Of a stretch of 54,811 bases of DNA, positions 9,200 through 18,078 are shown piece after piece (within the stretch, counting starts at the first letter, position 1; every line of letters begins with the position of its first letter). A program made the position numbers and the translations under genes. Source of the stretch: Deltaproteobacteria bacterium (lineage in GTDB: Bacteria; Desulfobacterota; Desulfobaccia; Desulfobaccales; Desulfobaccaceae); assembly GCA_019309545.1 (NCBI GenBank), contig JAFDGA010000014.1:1-54811 (forward strand), read 5' to 3'. Below the pieces are notes generated by a model. That model had not been told where the DNA came from. It was given only the letters and a program-made list of their open reading frames with translations, and did no database searches.

Positions 9200-9892
9200 T
9201 CAACCCCGATGGGTTTTTAAATACTCGATTAAGACATCGGGGCGATTACTGCCGATGCCGTCAAGTTCCAGGTCTAAAAAGGGCTTTAATAATTCAATGG
9301 TATCGATATTCCAGATAAAGACCATAAGACCGGCGCGCTTGGCGGTCTGCACCAGGTCTTGGCTGACAAAAGCATAATTGAGGACTAGAGCCTCGGCCCC
9401 GGCGCCGCGGGCCATGGCCACCGGATCAACCGGATGGCCGACCAACAGGACTCCGGTTCTGATCTTTGGCTCAAGCTCTCGCAAAGCCTTGACCGCAGGG
9501 TGCCAGAAAGAGATGGCATGGGCGTCGTCGAACAGATTATGCACCTGGAAAAATTTCGCCAGCGGAGCCACCGCGTCCGGCTGCTTCAACTCCACCACTA
9601 AATGGGCTCGGCTCCGCACCAGGTCAACGACTTCTTCAAGGGCTGGAATGCGCTCTCCCTGCCCGGCATCCAGGCGCTGCAGTTCGTCCCAGGTTAAATC
9701 CTTGACCCGGCCGCGGCCATTGGTAGTGCGATCCACGGTCTCGTCGTGGATCACCGCCAGACGGCCATCCCGGCTCAGTTGAACATCAATCTCCACCGCT
9801 TCCACACCCATTTCCAGGGCCCTGCGGATTGACCGTAAGGTATTTTCCGGTTCATAGGCCGGTGCGCCCCGATGCCCCATAATGCGAACCAT
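9200..9892 (-). CDS. ugpQ: Glycerophosphodiester phosphodiesterase
   Basis: 230 residues, GDPD TIM-barrel. Motifs: HRGAPAYEPENT at the N-terminus (catalytic His, and Arg/Glu for the metal), EIDVQLSRDGRLAVIHDE (metal-binding Glu/Asp and the second catalytic His), then VELKQ and the C-terminal ELDGIGSNRPD. It hydrolyses glycerophosphodiesters to glycerol-3-phosphate and an alcohol. No signal peptide is seen, so it is cytoplasmic (UgpQ-like rather than periplasmic GlpQ). The start at 9892 is chosen because AGGAGG sits 5 bases upstream; a longer reading frame to 9949 lacks such a site. Confidence 0.9.
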   Translation of the reverse strand: MVRIMGHRGAPAYEPENTLRSIRRALEMGVEAVEIDVQLSRDGRLAVIHDETVDRTTNGRGRVKDLTWDELQRLDAGQGERIPALEEVVDLVRSRAHLVVELKQPDAVAPLAKFFQVHNLFDDAHAISFWHPAVKALRELEPKIRTGVLLVGHPVDPVAMARGAGAEALVLNYAFVSQDLVQTAKRAGLMVFIWNIDTIELLKPFLDLELDGIGSNRPDVLIEYLKTHRG

Positions 9893-9919
9893 CTTCACCT
9901 CCTCAAGTTTATGCCTGGA

Positions 9920-9949
9920 ATTTTCTCCATGTCCGGATTGTCCTGTCAA
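9920..9949 (-). promoter_or_regulatory. Probable promoter of the ugpQ-like gene
   Basis: Minus-strand TTGACA (9944-9949), 18-base spacer, GAAAAT (9920-9925), ending about 27 bases upstream of the preferred start at 9892. Its position also argues against the longer reading frame to 9949. Confidence 0.5.
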
Positions 9950-10057
9950 GCTTTTTATGAGTCTGGAGTAGATAATGGAATTTTGATTCCCTTGAGATGA
10001 CGATTATGATTAAATTCTGGAAGGCGGCCCCAAACCCAAGCGGCCCGCAAATCCGGC

Positions 10058-10086
10058 TTGACAAAACCTGGACAGAGACATAAAAT
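10058..10086 (+). promoter_or_regulatory. Strong sigma-70 promoter of the tol-pal operon
   Basis: Consensus TTGACA (10058-10063), exactly 17 bases, then TAAAAT (10081-10086). The expected transcription start near 10093 leaves a leader of only about 9 bases before the tolQ ATG at 10102, with no recognisable Shine-Dalgarno sequence. Confidence 0.75.
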
Positions 10087-10101
10087 TAGGCGATAAAATA
10101 T

Positions 10102-10914
10102 ATGGATATCTCTATATTTTTCCCTTTGATCAGCTCTACCCTAACGAGCGCGGTGGCTGCCGCCAGTACCTCGGATTTGGATATTCTGCCCATTGTTCAG
10201 GCAGCTGGCCCCATGGTCAAGGGGGTTATGTTGGTCCTGCTGTTTTTTTCCATAGTCTGCTGGGCCATTATTTTTGCCAAACTGGTCCTGTTGACCCGGG
10301 CCAAAAAGCAGACCATGGAGTTTCTAGAGATTTTCTGGAGCGCCAAAAATCTGTCCACGGCTTACCATGATACCCGGCATTTGCGGGCTTCGCCGGTGGC
10401 CGAAATCTATCGTTTGGGTTATATTGAACTGGGCAAATTACGGCAGACCAAGACTACCTTGGATAATCCGGGCCACGAGACTCAGGCCTCGGTCTCCCTG
10501 CGGGCCGGCTTAGACAATGTCAGCCGAGCCTTGCGACGGGCGATAAGTGCCGAGACCACCCGGCTGTCGCGGGCCCTGACCTTTTTGGCTACTACTGGCA
10601 ACACCGCCCCCTTTATCGGGCTGTTCGGCACTGTCTGGGGAATTATGAACGCCTTCCGGGGCATCAGCCTTAAAGGCAGCGCCACCCTGAGCATGGTTGC
10701 CCCGGGGATTGCCGAAGCCCTGATTGCCACCGCGGCGGGGTTGGCGGCAGCCATCCCGGCGGTAATTGCCTATAACTATTTCCTTAGCAAAGTCAGGGTC
10801 TTGGAAGCCGAAATGGGCAACTTTGCCGCTGATTTACTCAATATTATTGAGCGGGATCTACTGCGTCGGGTCCAGCCCCGGGAAGCACAGGGTCATGGCC
10901 GCAGCGAGCTTTAA
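10102..10914 (+). CDS. tolQ: TolQ proton-channel subunit
   Basis: Inner-membrane MotA/TolQ/ExbB protein, 270 residues. A first membrane segment lies at ~38-62, then a cytoplasmic loop. Two further segments (~165-190 and ~205-230) carry the conserved NTAPFIGLFGTVWGIM motif. With TolR it uses the proton-motive force to energise TolA. TolQ rather than ExbB is supported by the following tolR-tolA-tolB-pal order. It overlaps tolR by 20 bases. The N-terminus is about 25 residues longer than usual. The ATG at 10102 has no ribosome site, so a later start cannot be excluded. Confidence 0.92.
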   Translation: MDISIFFPLISSTLTSAVAAASTSDLDILPIVQAAGPMVKGVMLVLLFFSIVCWAIIFAKLVLLTRAKKQTMEFLEIFWSAKNLSTAYHDTRHLRASPVAEIYRLGYIELGKLRQTKTTLDNPGHETQASVSLRAGLDNVSRALRRAISAETTRLSRALTFLATTGNTAPFIGLFGTVWGIMNAFRGISLKGSATLSMVAPGIAEALIATAAGLAAAIPAVIAYNYFLSKVRVLEAEMGNFAADLLNIIERDLLRRVQPREAQGHGRSEL

Positions 10915-11317
10915 TAACAATAAAGAGCCCATGGCCGATATCAATGTCACCCCTTTGGTGGACGTGATGTTGGTATTATTGATTATTTTTATGGTCACCG
11001 CACCGATGATGACCCAAGGGGTGGATGTCAATCTGCCCCAGACTACGGCCGGACCGCTGGAGGCCAAAAAGCCGCCGGTAATCGTTTCTATCACCCCCGG
11101 CGGGGAAATCTATATCAATGAACAGCGGGGAGAACTCGCTACCCTGGGTGCCGCCATTGCCCAGGAGGAAAAGCTTCATGGCCCGGGGCCAGTTTACCTG
11201 AAGGCGGATCGCACCGTGCCATACGGCCTGGTAGTTCAGGTGATGGGCCGCCTTAAAGCCGCGGGAGTGGAAAAACTGGGCATGGTAACCGAATCACCGG
11301 TAGAAAAGTCGGAATGA
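10895..11317 (+). CDS. tolR: TolR proton-channel subunit
   Basis: ExbD/TolR family, 140 residues. A short cytoplasmic N-terminus precedes a single membrane helix at ~19-40 that starts with the PLVDVMLVLL motif. Asp23 is the family's proton-path aspartate. A periplasmic domain follows. The ATG at 10895 lies inside the end of tolQ and gives the MADINVTPL context expected of the family; a longer upstream extension in this frame would run across tolQ and is not credible. Its TGA overlaps the ATG of the next gene (ATGA), indicating translational coupling. Confidence 0.93.
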   Translation: MAAASFNNNKEPMADINVTPLVDVMLVLLIIFMVTAPMMTQGVDVNLPQTTAGPLEAKKPPVIVSITPGGEIYINEQRGELATLGAAIAQEEKLHGPGPVYLKADRTVPYGLVVQVMGRLKAAGVEKLGMVTESPVEKSE

Positions 11318-12756
11318 TGGACATTAAGTGGAAAAGAGGGGCCATCGAACCCCAGACCCCCAAAGAACGTTTGGGAGTGATGCTGTTAGTGTCCCTGGTC
11401 TGTCATCTGGCCCTGTTTGCGGTGGTGCTATACCTAAAGCCGTTTGCCAGACACTGGCCGGAAGTAACTCCCACATATACCGTAGATCTGGTGAATCTGC
11501 CTCTGCCGGGCCCACCCAACCCCGAGGCAGAAACAGTCCCGGCATTGCCCCTCGGTCCCAGTGCAATTAAAGCCCCGAAACCAGTACCTCAGGAGCAGGG
11601 GCCAGCACCGGAAACCAAGTCTATAAAAAAGCTTGCCCCGTCAGCCCCTGAACTCCCGGCGAAGTCAGCCCCAAAATCGGCAGTGGAAAGCCCTCGGCCC
11701 ACTTTAACCAAACCGGATCGACCCGCGCCTCAGGTACCTTTAGCGGAAGCCAAAAAAACGCCGGCAGTAAAACCTACTCCGGCCCCCAGCCCGCCCGCGG
11801 TCCAAAAGTCCGAGGCCAAAAAGACGGCTCCGGTGGCCCAGATCCGGCCCGAAGTGAAGCCCTCGCATGCTGAAAATCAGAAACCAACGGCTAGTGCTAA
11901 GTCCAAAAGCGTGCCAGTACAACCGCCCGGGCCATCCCCTGCAGCCGAGGCAGTTAAACCCAAACCCCTGTCATTTCCGGAAGTTGCCAAGATCAAATCC
12001 GAAGCGCCCCAAAAAACAGTTCCAGACAAAACAGTTTCAGATACGAAGGCTAAAACCAAGAGTGCTGGTCCTTCCCCAAGCCAGGTGCGGCAGCCATCGC
12101 CTTCGGCCGCCAAGCCTGGCCCCGAGGCGGCTGGAACCGGGAATGCCGCTAAATCGGAGAGTCGGCCGCCGGCTCCCCCATCTGCAGCCGCCGCCAAGAC
12201 TGGGGATAAAACCCAGGGCCAGGCCGAACCCACAGCTCCGGCTCAGGTCAAACGGAACCAGAGCATCCAAGAAGCCGTGCAAGGGGTTGAAAAAGGTCTG
12301 GCCGCTAAAGCCCGGGACCAGGCCTATCGGGATGCAGTGTCCCAGGTGGCAGCTAAACTAGAAGCCGGAAAAGTCAGGGCCCGATGGGCACTTCAGGGGA
12401 CGAAACCCGGCCGCGGGGCAGGTTCAGGTCCAACCGCGGCAGGTGGGCAGGCCGGTTCCACCGCAGTGGCCCAAGCCTATACGCAGCGGGTAGCCGACCT
12501 GATCCGATCGCACTGGCAACCCCATAGTTTGCAACGCAGTAATCTCAAAGCCCTCAAGACCGTAATTGTGGTGCGGGTGATGGCGAATGGGACGGTTGCG
12601 GCTTCCTGGTTTGAACAAGAATCCGGGGACCGCCTCTATGATCAGTCGGCGATGACGGCCATTAGTCGCAGCAATCCCTTACCGGCTCTGCCCTTTGGGG
12701 TGGAACAATTGGAAATCGGCGTCACCTTTACCCCAGAATGGAAAGCCAGCTCTTGA
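11314..12756 (+). CDS. tolA: TolA-like protein with TonB-type C-terminal domain
   Basis: 480 residues. A cytoplasmic N-terminus is followed by one membrane helix (~21-42). Next comes a very long Pro/Ala/Lys-rich periplasmic linker (~60-330), and then a helical stretch. The C-terminal TonB/TolA domain (~390-475) includes RSHWQP, VVRVMANGTV and SNPLPALP. It should span the periplasm to reach Pal or the outer membrane, driven by TolQR. The linker is extended proline-rich as in TonB, not the long alpha-helix of E. coli TolA; operon position supports TolA. It overlaps tolR by 4 bases and tolB by 19. Two ATGs stand in tandem at 11314 and 11317. Confidence 0.88.
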   Translation: MMDIKWKRGAIEPQTPKERLGVMLLVSLVCHLALFAVVLYLKPFARHWPEVTPTYTVDLVNLPLPGPPNPEAETVPALPLGPSAIKAPKPVPQEQGPAPETKSIKKLAPSAPELPAKSAPKSAVESPRPTLTKPDRPAPQVPLAEAKKTPAVKPTPAPSPPAVQKSEAKKTAPVAQIRPEVKPSHAENQKPTASAKSKSVPVQPPGPSPAAEAVKPKPLSFPEVAKIKSEAPQKTVPDKTVSDTKAKTKSAGPSPSQVRQPSPSAAKPGPEAAGTGNAAKSESRPPAPPSAAAAKTGDKTQGQAEPTAPAQVKRNQSIQEAVQGVEKGLAAKARDQAYRDAVSQVAAKLEAGKVRARWALQGTKPGRGAGSGPTAAGGQAGSTAVAQAYTQRVADLIRSHWQPHSLQRSNLKALKTVIVVRVMANGTVAASWFEQESGDRLYDQSAMTAISRSNPLPALPFGVEQLEIGVTFTPEWKASS

Positions 12757-14078
12757 AGCGTAGAAGCAACTACCGACTTTCCTTAACCATTGGCCTGAGT
12801 GGGCTGGTTCTGCTATTGCTGATAATCGGCGTCTGGACGGCGGCGGCCCGGGAATACATTGAAATTCAGGCCCCCTTAACTAAAAAATATACTATCGCGG
12901 TCCCTCAGCCCCAGCCCCTGCGGGAGGTTGGTGGGGCGGCGCAATTGGGCACGGAAATTGTCTCCCAGGCTGATTTCTGTCTGAAGAACTCCGGGCTGTT
13001 CACCGTCCTGGAGCAGGGCAGTTATGATTCTCAGGCCCTTAAGGGACTGACGCCCGACCCGGCCCGGCTGCATTATTTTACGCAGCTTGGCTGCCACCTG
13101 GTCATCGTCAGCGGCTTTCAAACCGAGGGCCAGCAGCTCCGGTTGGAATTGCGCCTCTTTGATCCCGGCTCCGGCCAGATGCTGCTGGGTAAACGCTATC
13201 GGGGGCCGACCAATACTGCACGGCGGATGGCCACCCAGTTTATCGAAGAGGTAATTTTTTACCTTACCGGGCAACGGGGAGGGGTACCGCGGGGCCAGAT
13301 TGCCTTTATTAATGAAAACAAAAACGTCAAGGAGCTGTATGTCATTAATTTGGATAACCTTAAGTCTGAGCGCCTGACCCGGCTGCGGACCATCAGCCTG
13401 TCCCCGGCTTGGGCACCGGATGGCCAGGAGATCATCTTCTGTTCTTTTCGGCGTGGTTTCCCGGCCCTTTACGCGGTCCGGGTCGCTACCAAGGCAGTGC
13501 GCCGGCTGCAGGCCAACGGCACCTTGAACATCACCCCAGCGTGGGGGCCAGGCGGTCTGGTGGCGGCCACCCTGAATAAGGATGGCAACCAGGATATCTA
13601 CCTGCTCAATTCTCGGGGAGTGATTAAGGCAAGGTTGACTAAAAGCCCAAGCATTGACCTGTCCCCCAGCTTTGCGCCCGACAGCCGTCAGATCGCCTTT
13701 GTCTCCAATCGGGGGGGCAATCCGCAGATCTATATCATGTCCACCCAGGGCGGCCAGCCCCGGCGTTTGACTTTTTCCGGGGCTTACAATGTGTCCCCGG
13801 CCTGGTCGCCGAAGGGCGATCAAATTGCCTATGCCAGCCGCCAGGGGGGGCAATTCCAGATTTTTACCATCCCGGCCCAGGGCGGGGTGGCGAAACAATT
13901 GACCCATGAAGGGAGTAACGAAAACCCCAGTTGGTCGCCAAACGGGCAGTTTATTGCCTGTAGTTCGAACCGTGGCGGACAAACGGCCATTTATCTGATC
14001 AACGTCGCCCGGGGGACTATGACCCGGCTGACGCACCTGCCGAGGCAACAGACCCAACCGGCCTGGTCGCCTAAGTAG
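12738..14078 (+). CDS. tolB: TolB periplasmic beta-propeller protein
   Basis: 446 residues. The N-terminal hydrophobic segment (~14-36) looks like a signal sequence. An alpha/beta domain (~45-190) precedes a six-bladed propeller built of PD40-type repeats, each with a SPAWAPDG, SPSFAPDS, SPAWSPKG or NPSWSPNG-like turn. It is the periplasmic partner of Pal and TolA in outer-membrane constriction. It starts inside the end of tolA (19-base overlap), so its first 6 codons are read in two frames. Confidence 0.93.
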   Translation: MESQLLKRRSNYRLSLTIGLSGLVLLLLIIGVWTAAAREYIEIQAPLTKKYTIAVPQPQPLREVGGAAQLGTEIVSQADFCLKNSGLFTVLEQGSYDSQALKGLTPDPARLHYFTQLGCHLVIVSGFQTEGQQLRLELRLFDPGSGQMLLGKRYRGPTNTARRMATQFIEEVIFYLTGQRGGVPRGQIAFINENKNVKELYVINLDNLKSERLTRLRTISLSPAWAPDGQEIIFCSFRRGFPALYAVRVATKAVRRLQANGTLNITPAWGPGGLVAATLNKDGNQDIYLLNSRGVIKARLTKSPSIDLSPSFAPDSRQIAFVSNRGGNPQIYIMSTQGGQPRRLTFSGAYNVSPAWSPKGDQIAYASRQGGQFQIFTIPAQGGVAKQLTHEGSNENPSWSPNGQFIACSSNRGGQTAIYLINVARGTMTRLTHLPRQQTQPAWSPK

Positions 14079-14169
14079 CTTCCGGTTTTCGGTTCTCGGT
14101 TACAAATATGTTTAAGACCTGGTTCAGGGCAATAAATTAACCTCGATTATTAAAATTTAGAGAGGGACT

Positions 14170-14742
14170 ATGACCAAGCACAGATATATTTTTGGGTGGA
14201 TCCGCGTTATTCTAATAGTGGCTTTAGCATTAGCCAGCGGTTGTGCCCGAAAGACGGTAGCTCCACCCCCACCGGTGGTCGAAGATCAAGAGAGGGCTGT
14301 CATCCAGGAAGAGGAGTTGGACGCCGAAGCTGCTTGCCGGGGGCGGAGTCGCAACCAGGTAACCGCCCGGGCCCGAGCTTATGGTCCCGAAGGCATTGCA
14401 TTTGAAAGCGAAGACTTGTATTTTGAGTATGATCAATATACCCTGACTCTTGAGTCCCAGGAGCTGTTAAAGAAAAAAGCGGCTTTTCTGCGCCAACACC
14501 CGGAAGTGGTGGTGACCATTGAAGGCCATTGCGACGAACGGGGCGATAGCGATTATAATCTGGGTTTGGGAGAAAGACGGGCATATAGTGCCAAGAGCTA
14601 TTTGATTAACCTGGGCATTGCCCCTAATCGCCTGGCAACCGTCAGTTACGGCGAGGAACAACCAGTTGACCCTGGCCATGATGAAGACGCTTGGGCCAGA
14701 AACCGTCGGGTTCATCTGGTGATTGGCGGTCCGGAAGAATAA
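14170..14742 (+). CDS. pal: Pal peptidoglycan-associated lipoprotein
   Basis: 190 residues. A lipoprotein signal with lipobox LASGC puts the lipidated cysteine at position 25. The OmpA-like domain at ~80-188 contains FEYDQYTL, EGHCDERGDSDYN (the peptidoglycan-binding Asp/Arg region), LGERRA and NRRVHLVI. It anchors the outer membrane to peptidoglycan and binds TolB. ATG 14170 is preceded by GAGAGGGA. It lies 91 bases after tolB, in the usual order. Confidence 0.95.
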   Translation: MTKHRYIFGWIRVILIVALALASGCARKTVAPPPPVVEDQERAVIQEEELDAEAACRGRSRNQVTARARAYGPEGIAFESEDLYFEYDQYTLTLESQELLKKKAAFLRQHPEVVVTIEGHCDERGDSDYNLGLGERRAYSAKSYLINLGIAPNRLATVSYGEEQPVDPGHDEDAWARNRRVHLVIGGPEE

Positions 14743-14863
14743 TTTACCTCAATATGGCTCTTGGTCCCACCGGGTGAAAGGTTAGCCCGGACCGCAGCCC
14801 TAAACAATTACCAACCATTGTTTTTTAAAATACCACACACCGGATCAACATTGAGGGAATTTT

Positions 14864-15817
14864 ATGCCAAAGACTAGACAGAAGTGTAAGCATTGGTTGC
14901 TTTTGGGGTTTTTGGCCCTGAGTCTGGGCGCCTGTGATCCGTTTCTGTATGGGGGGCGATTAGGCCGGAGTACCAATACCAACAGTGGCTTAGATCCTGA
15001 GGCGGTAACCAAAACCACTGCCATGGCGGAGCCTGCTCCGCTAAGTCCGAGCGCCGAAAAGTTGGCTGATTTAAGCAGTAGGATTGATGGCTTACAAGCC
15101 AGGCTGCAGAGGCTGGAAGGCCAGGTAGAGGAAAACCGCTATCACCTGCGTCAGCTTCAGGAGGCCCAGGTTCGGAAGCCGGAGAAGCAGCCGGAATTAG
15201 TGGCTAAAGTAGATAAAGAACCGCCGGCTAAGGAAGAACCGGCCGAGGCCCAGGAAAGCCCGAGCGCGGCTCCTGTCCCAACGCCGTCCGCGGCCCCGCC
15301 GGTCGCCCCAGTGGCACCCCAAACCCCGACAGCAAAGCCCCCTGCCCTGGCAACGGCTCCCTTGCCCCCCAAAGCGGCCCAGGGTCAAGCTGCCACTGCC
15401 AGCCCTGAAGAAACCAAGGTTTTTAAAGAGGGCATGGAGCTGTTCCGGAAAAAATCCTATAAGGCGGCCCGGCAGAAATTCAACCGGTATCTTAGTGACC
15501 ACCCCAACGGCGCCAAGGCGGTGGAGGCCCGGTACTTCCTGGCTGACACCTTCTACCAGGAGCGGCAGTTGGATGAGGCGATCGTAGAATTTAACAAAGT
15601 CGTAGACCAGTATCCCAAAAGCGTGCTGGCACCCCCAGCCCTCTTAAAACAGGCCCTGGCCTTCCAGGCCCAGGGGAAGACCAAGGTTTATAACCTGATT
15701 CTGGAGAAAATAGTGGCCGACTATCCTCAGAGTGCCGCGGCCCAACAGGCCCGCAATTTAATGGGATCAGGGACTTCCCTGGCCACTTCCCCCCCTAATA
15801 CGGCTAAAGGAAATTAA
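14864..15817 (+). CDS. cpoB: CpoB/YbgF-type lipoprotein with coiled coil and TPR domain
   Basis: 317 residues. The signal peptide has lipobox LGAC (Cys24). A coiled-coil trimerisation region at ~62-100 is followed by a Pro/Ala-rich linker (~110-180). A C-terminal TPR domain (~183-305) has the YbgF-type repeats (FRKKSYKAARQKF, ERQLDEAIVEF). CpoB coordinates peptidoglycan synthesis with Tol-Pal constriction in E. coli. Two differences from E. coli: the protein is lipidated, and Asp follows the acylated Cys, which in enterobacteria means inner-membrane retention. Whether that rule holds here is unknown. It follows pal directly and is 3 bases from the next gene. Confidence 0.87.
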   Translation: MPKTRQKCKHWLLLGFLALSLGACDPFLYGGRLGRSTNTNSGLDPEAVTKTTAMAEPAPLSPSAEKLADLSSRIDGLQARLQRLEGQVEENRYHLRQLQEAQVRKPEKQPELVAKVDKEPPAKEEPAEAQESPSAAPVPTPSAAPPVAPVAPQTPTAKPPALATAPLPPKAAQGQAATASPEETKVFKEGMELFRKKSYKAARQKFNRYLSDHPNGAKAVEARYFLADTFYQERQLDEAIVEFNKVVDQYPKSVLAPPALLKQALAFQAQGKTKVYNLILEKIVADYPQSAAAQQARNLMGSGTSLATSPPNTAKGN

Positions 15818-15820
15818 ATT

Positions 15821-17710
15821 GTGCTTAGTTTAATGCGAAAATATGCCCGATCCTGGTTTATTATCCTAGCGGTGGGAATCATTGTGGTAGTATTTGTTTT
15901 TTGGGGCATCGGCGGCTTCCGGTCGGCCCGGTTTCAAAAAGTGGCTACGGTAAACGGCACCCCGATCTGGCTTCCCGCTTATATGCAGACCTATAATCAA
16001 TTATTAAAGATGTATCGCGACAGATTGGGGGAAAATGCCACCGAGGACCTCCTGAAATCGCTTAACTTACGGGAGCAGGCCCTGAGGCGCTTGGTTGAGG
16101 AACAGCTCATCGTGCAAGCCGCGGAGCGCTATGGCATCATGGTGACTAACGCGGAACTGCAGGAGCACATCAAACAATACCCGATATTTCAGGATGAACA
16201 AGGGTTCAATCAACAGCGCTATCAGACTGTTCTGGCCCGTCACCACCTGTCCCCAGCCGATTTTGAGGCCCAGGAACGTCAAAGCTTGTTGATAAAAAAG
16301 GTCATTCAGCTGATTACTTCTTTTGCTAAGGTCTCAGAGGCCGAGTTGGAAGAACTCTTTCGTCTGGAGCGGGAGGCCGTCAGGGTCGATTATCTGGTGA
16401 TTTCTCCCGGTCGCTATCTGGCGCAGCAGACGGCGGCAGAAGACGAGATGGCCGATTATTATAAGTCCCATCAGGAAGAATTCCGCCAGCCGGATCGGGC
16501 TCGGGTGCGCTATCTGTTCTTTCCGGACGACAAATATATGAGTCAGGTCAAACTTACCTCCCAGCAGATTGAGGATTATTATCAGGAACACCGAGACCAA
16601 TTTGCCCGCCCCCACACCATCCGCCTCCGCCAGTTGGTGTTATGGGAACCGCCAGGGGCCACCAAGGCGGAGCAACAACGAATTAAGCAGCAGGCTGAAG
16701 CGATTTGGGAACGGGCTCAGGCCGGAGAAGATTTTGCCAAATTAGTAGAGACTTATTCTCAGGATAAAGCCAGCCGCGACCAAGGCGGGGATCTGGGGTA
16801 TGTTACCCGGGGACAGAACCTGCCGGAATGGGAAAAAGTGGCTTTCTCGTTGCAAGAAGGTCAGGTCGGTTTAGCACACACCCCCAAAGGTTACTATATC
16901 CTCCGCCTGGAAGAAATTAAGGAAACAAAGCCCCTACCCCTGAACCAGGTCCGAGACCAGGTCGAAGAGCAGCTTAAGGAACAAGAGGCCCGGCGTCTGG
17001 CTAAGGAGAACGCCCAACAGGTAAGAGTGGAACTGGCAAGCGCGGCGATGCCCAAGGTGGCCGCCCGGCACCATCTAAACATCCAGCAAACTCCTTATAT
17101 CTCCATGAATGATCCGATCCCTGAGCTGGGAAAATATTTGCACTTCAATCAGACCGCATTGAGCTTAAAACCGCGGGAAATCAGTAAGTTAGTCTCCTTC
17201 CCCCATGGTATCGCAATTCTTCAATGTCTGGAACGTCAAGAAAGCCACATCCCGCCTTTCAACCAGATACAGGATCAGGTGCGCCAAGCCGTCTTACAGC
17301 AGAAGGCCGCGGCTCGTGCCGAGCAAGAGGCCCAGAGATTGCTGGCCTGTCTGCAAAAGGGTAAGCCTTTGGACAAGGTCGCGGCCCAGGCCGGCCTGGG
17401 TCTGCGGAGCAGTGAGTTTTTCACCCGCAGGCAGGGCTTCCCAGAACAACGGCCGTCACAAGTATTATCCCTGGCAGCCTTCCTGTTATCTGCTGAGCAA
17501 CCATATGTAAAAAAGCCCATATCCTGGGAAGGCAATTATTATGTGTTGGCTTTCAAGGCTCGCCGGACACCCAGTTCAGAGGAATTCCAGAAAGTCCGGG
17601 ATCAGGTTTATTCTTCCGTACTGGAACAAAAACGACAGTTGCTCTTCTCCCAGTGGCTGGCCGCGGAACGACAGCAGGCAGAAATCAAAATCTACGAACT
17701 GCCGTCTTAA
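15821..17710 (+). CDS. ppiD: PpiD/SurA-like membrane-anchored peptidyl-prolyl isomerase
   Basis: 629 residues. One N-terminal membrane anchor (~10-32) is followed by a SurA-N-type chaperone domain (~40-200). A parvulin (PpiC) domain at ~262-350 contains RLRQLVLW, DFAKLVETYSQD and GGDLGYV. A C-terminal helical region completes the chaperone cradle. This is the PpiD layout: a periplasmic chaperone for exported proteins. The GTG at 15821 is preceded by AAAGGA; an ATG at 15833 is an alternative. It is 3 bases from cpoB, so it is cotranscribed at the end of the tol-pal operon. Confidence 0.88.
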   Translation: MLSLMRKYARSWFIILAVGIIVVVFVFWGIGGFRSARFQKVATVNGTPIWLPAYMQTYNQLLKMYRDRLGENATEDLLKSLNLREQALRRLVEEQLIVQAAERYGIMVTNAELQEHIKQYPIFQDEQGFNQQRYQTVLARHHLSPADFEAQERQSLLIKKVIQLITSFAKVSEAELEELFRLEREAVRVDYLVISPGRYLAQQTAAEDEMADYYKSHQEEFRQPDRARVRYLFFPDDKYMSQVKLTSQQIEDYYQEHRDQFARPHTIRLRQLVLWEPPGATKAEQQRIKQQAEAIWERAQAGEDFAKLVETYSQDKASRDQGGDLGYVTRGQNLPEWEKVAFSLQEGQVGLAHTPKGYYILRLEEIKETKPLPLNQVRDQVEEQLKEQEARRLAKENAQQVRVELASAAMPKVAARHHLNIQQTPYISMNDPIPELGKYLHFNQTALSLKPREISKLVSFPHGIAILQCLERQESHIPPFNQIQDQVRQAVLQQKAAARAEQEAQRLLACLQKGKPLDKVAAQAGLGLRSSEFFTRRQGFPEQRPSQVLSLAAFLLSAEQPYVKKPISWEGNYYVLAFKARRTPSSEEFQKVRDQVYSSVLEQKRQLLFSQWLAAERQQAEIKIYELPS

Positions 17711-17804
17711 TCAGCCAGATCTGGGGGCTTTCAGCCGGGTTGGGGTTGACACCCGGTGCTAATGCCTCTAACTTTAGGATGATTAATAATGATAAAGCAA
17801 ATCA

Positions 17805-17901
17805 TTTACTCCGAGCATTCAAAAGGTTAATCTGAGGGAAGGGCCGGGGGACCGCTGGCCCCCCGCCCTCCCTCAGGCTCCCCTCCCACCCCCCTTAAGG
17901 G
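17805..17901 (+). repeat. Dispersed G/C-rich repeat, copy A
   Basis: About 97 bases beginning TTTACTCCGAGCATT and ending CCCCTTAAGGG. It contains a purine-rich half (GGGAAGGGCCGGGGGACCG) and a complementary pyrimidine-rich half (CCCTCCCACCCCCC), so it can fold. Copy B at 40490-40585 aligns nearly end to end in the same orientation. It lies between ppiD and gap. Confidence 0.8.
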
Positions 17902-18078
17902 ATTTAGGGGAGGAGTTTTTATCTGACTCCAATGCAGTTATTGTATGAACCGAGTAATAAATGATGGGGACGGTTTTGCAAGGCCAGGATTGACCGGCAA
18001 AATTGTGGTTTTCCGGGCCTTTGGCAATTAAAATTACTTACAAAATCAAAAGCTCCATACCCAGGAAGGAGGTTCAAA

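Noticed and set aside
8410-9318. Open frame of about 300 codons on the plus strand
   Set aside because: It is antisense to aconitase and the glycerophosphodiesterase and has no family resemblance.
12876-14057. Open frame of 393 codons on the minus strand
   Set aside because: It lies wholly antisense to tolB, whose beta-propeller repeats are clear.
17821-17905. CRISPR-like repeats
   Set aside because: The G/C-rich unit occurs once here and once 22 kb away, with no regular spacers.
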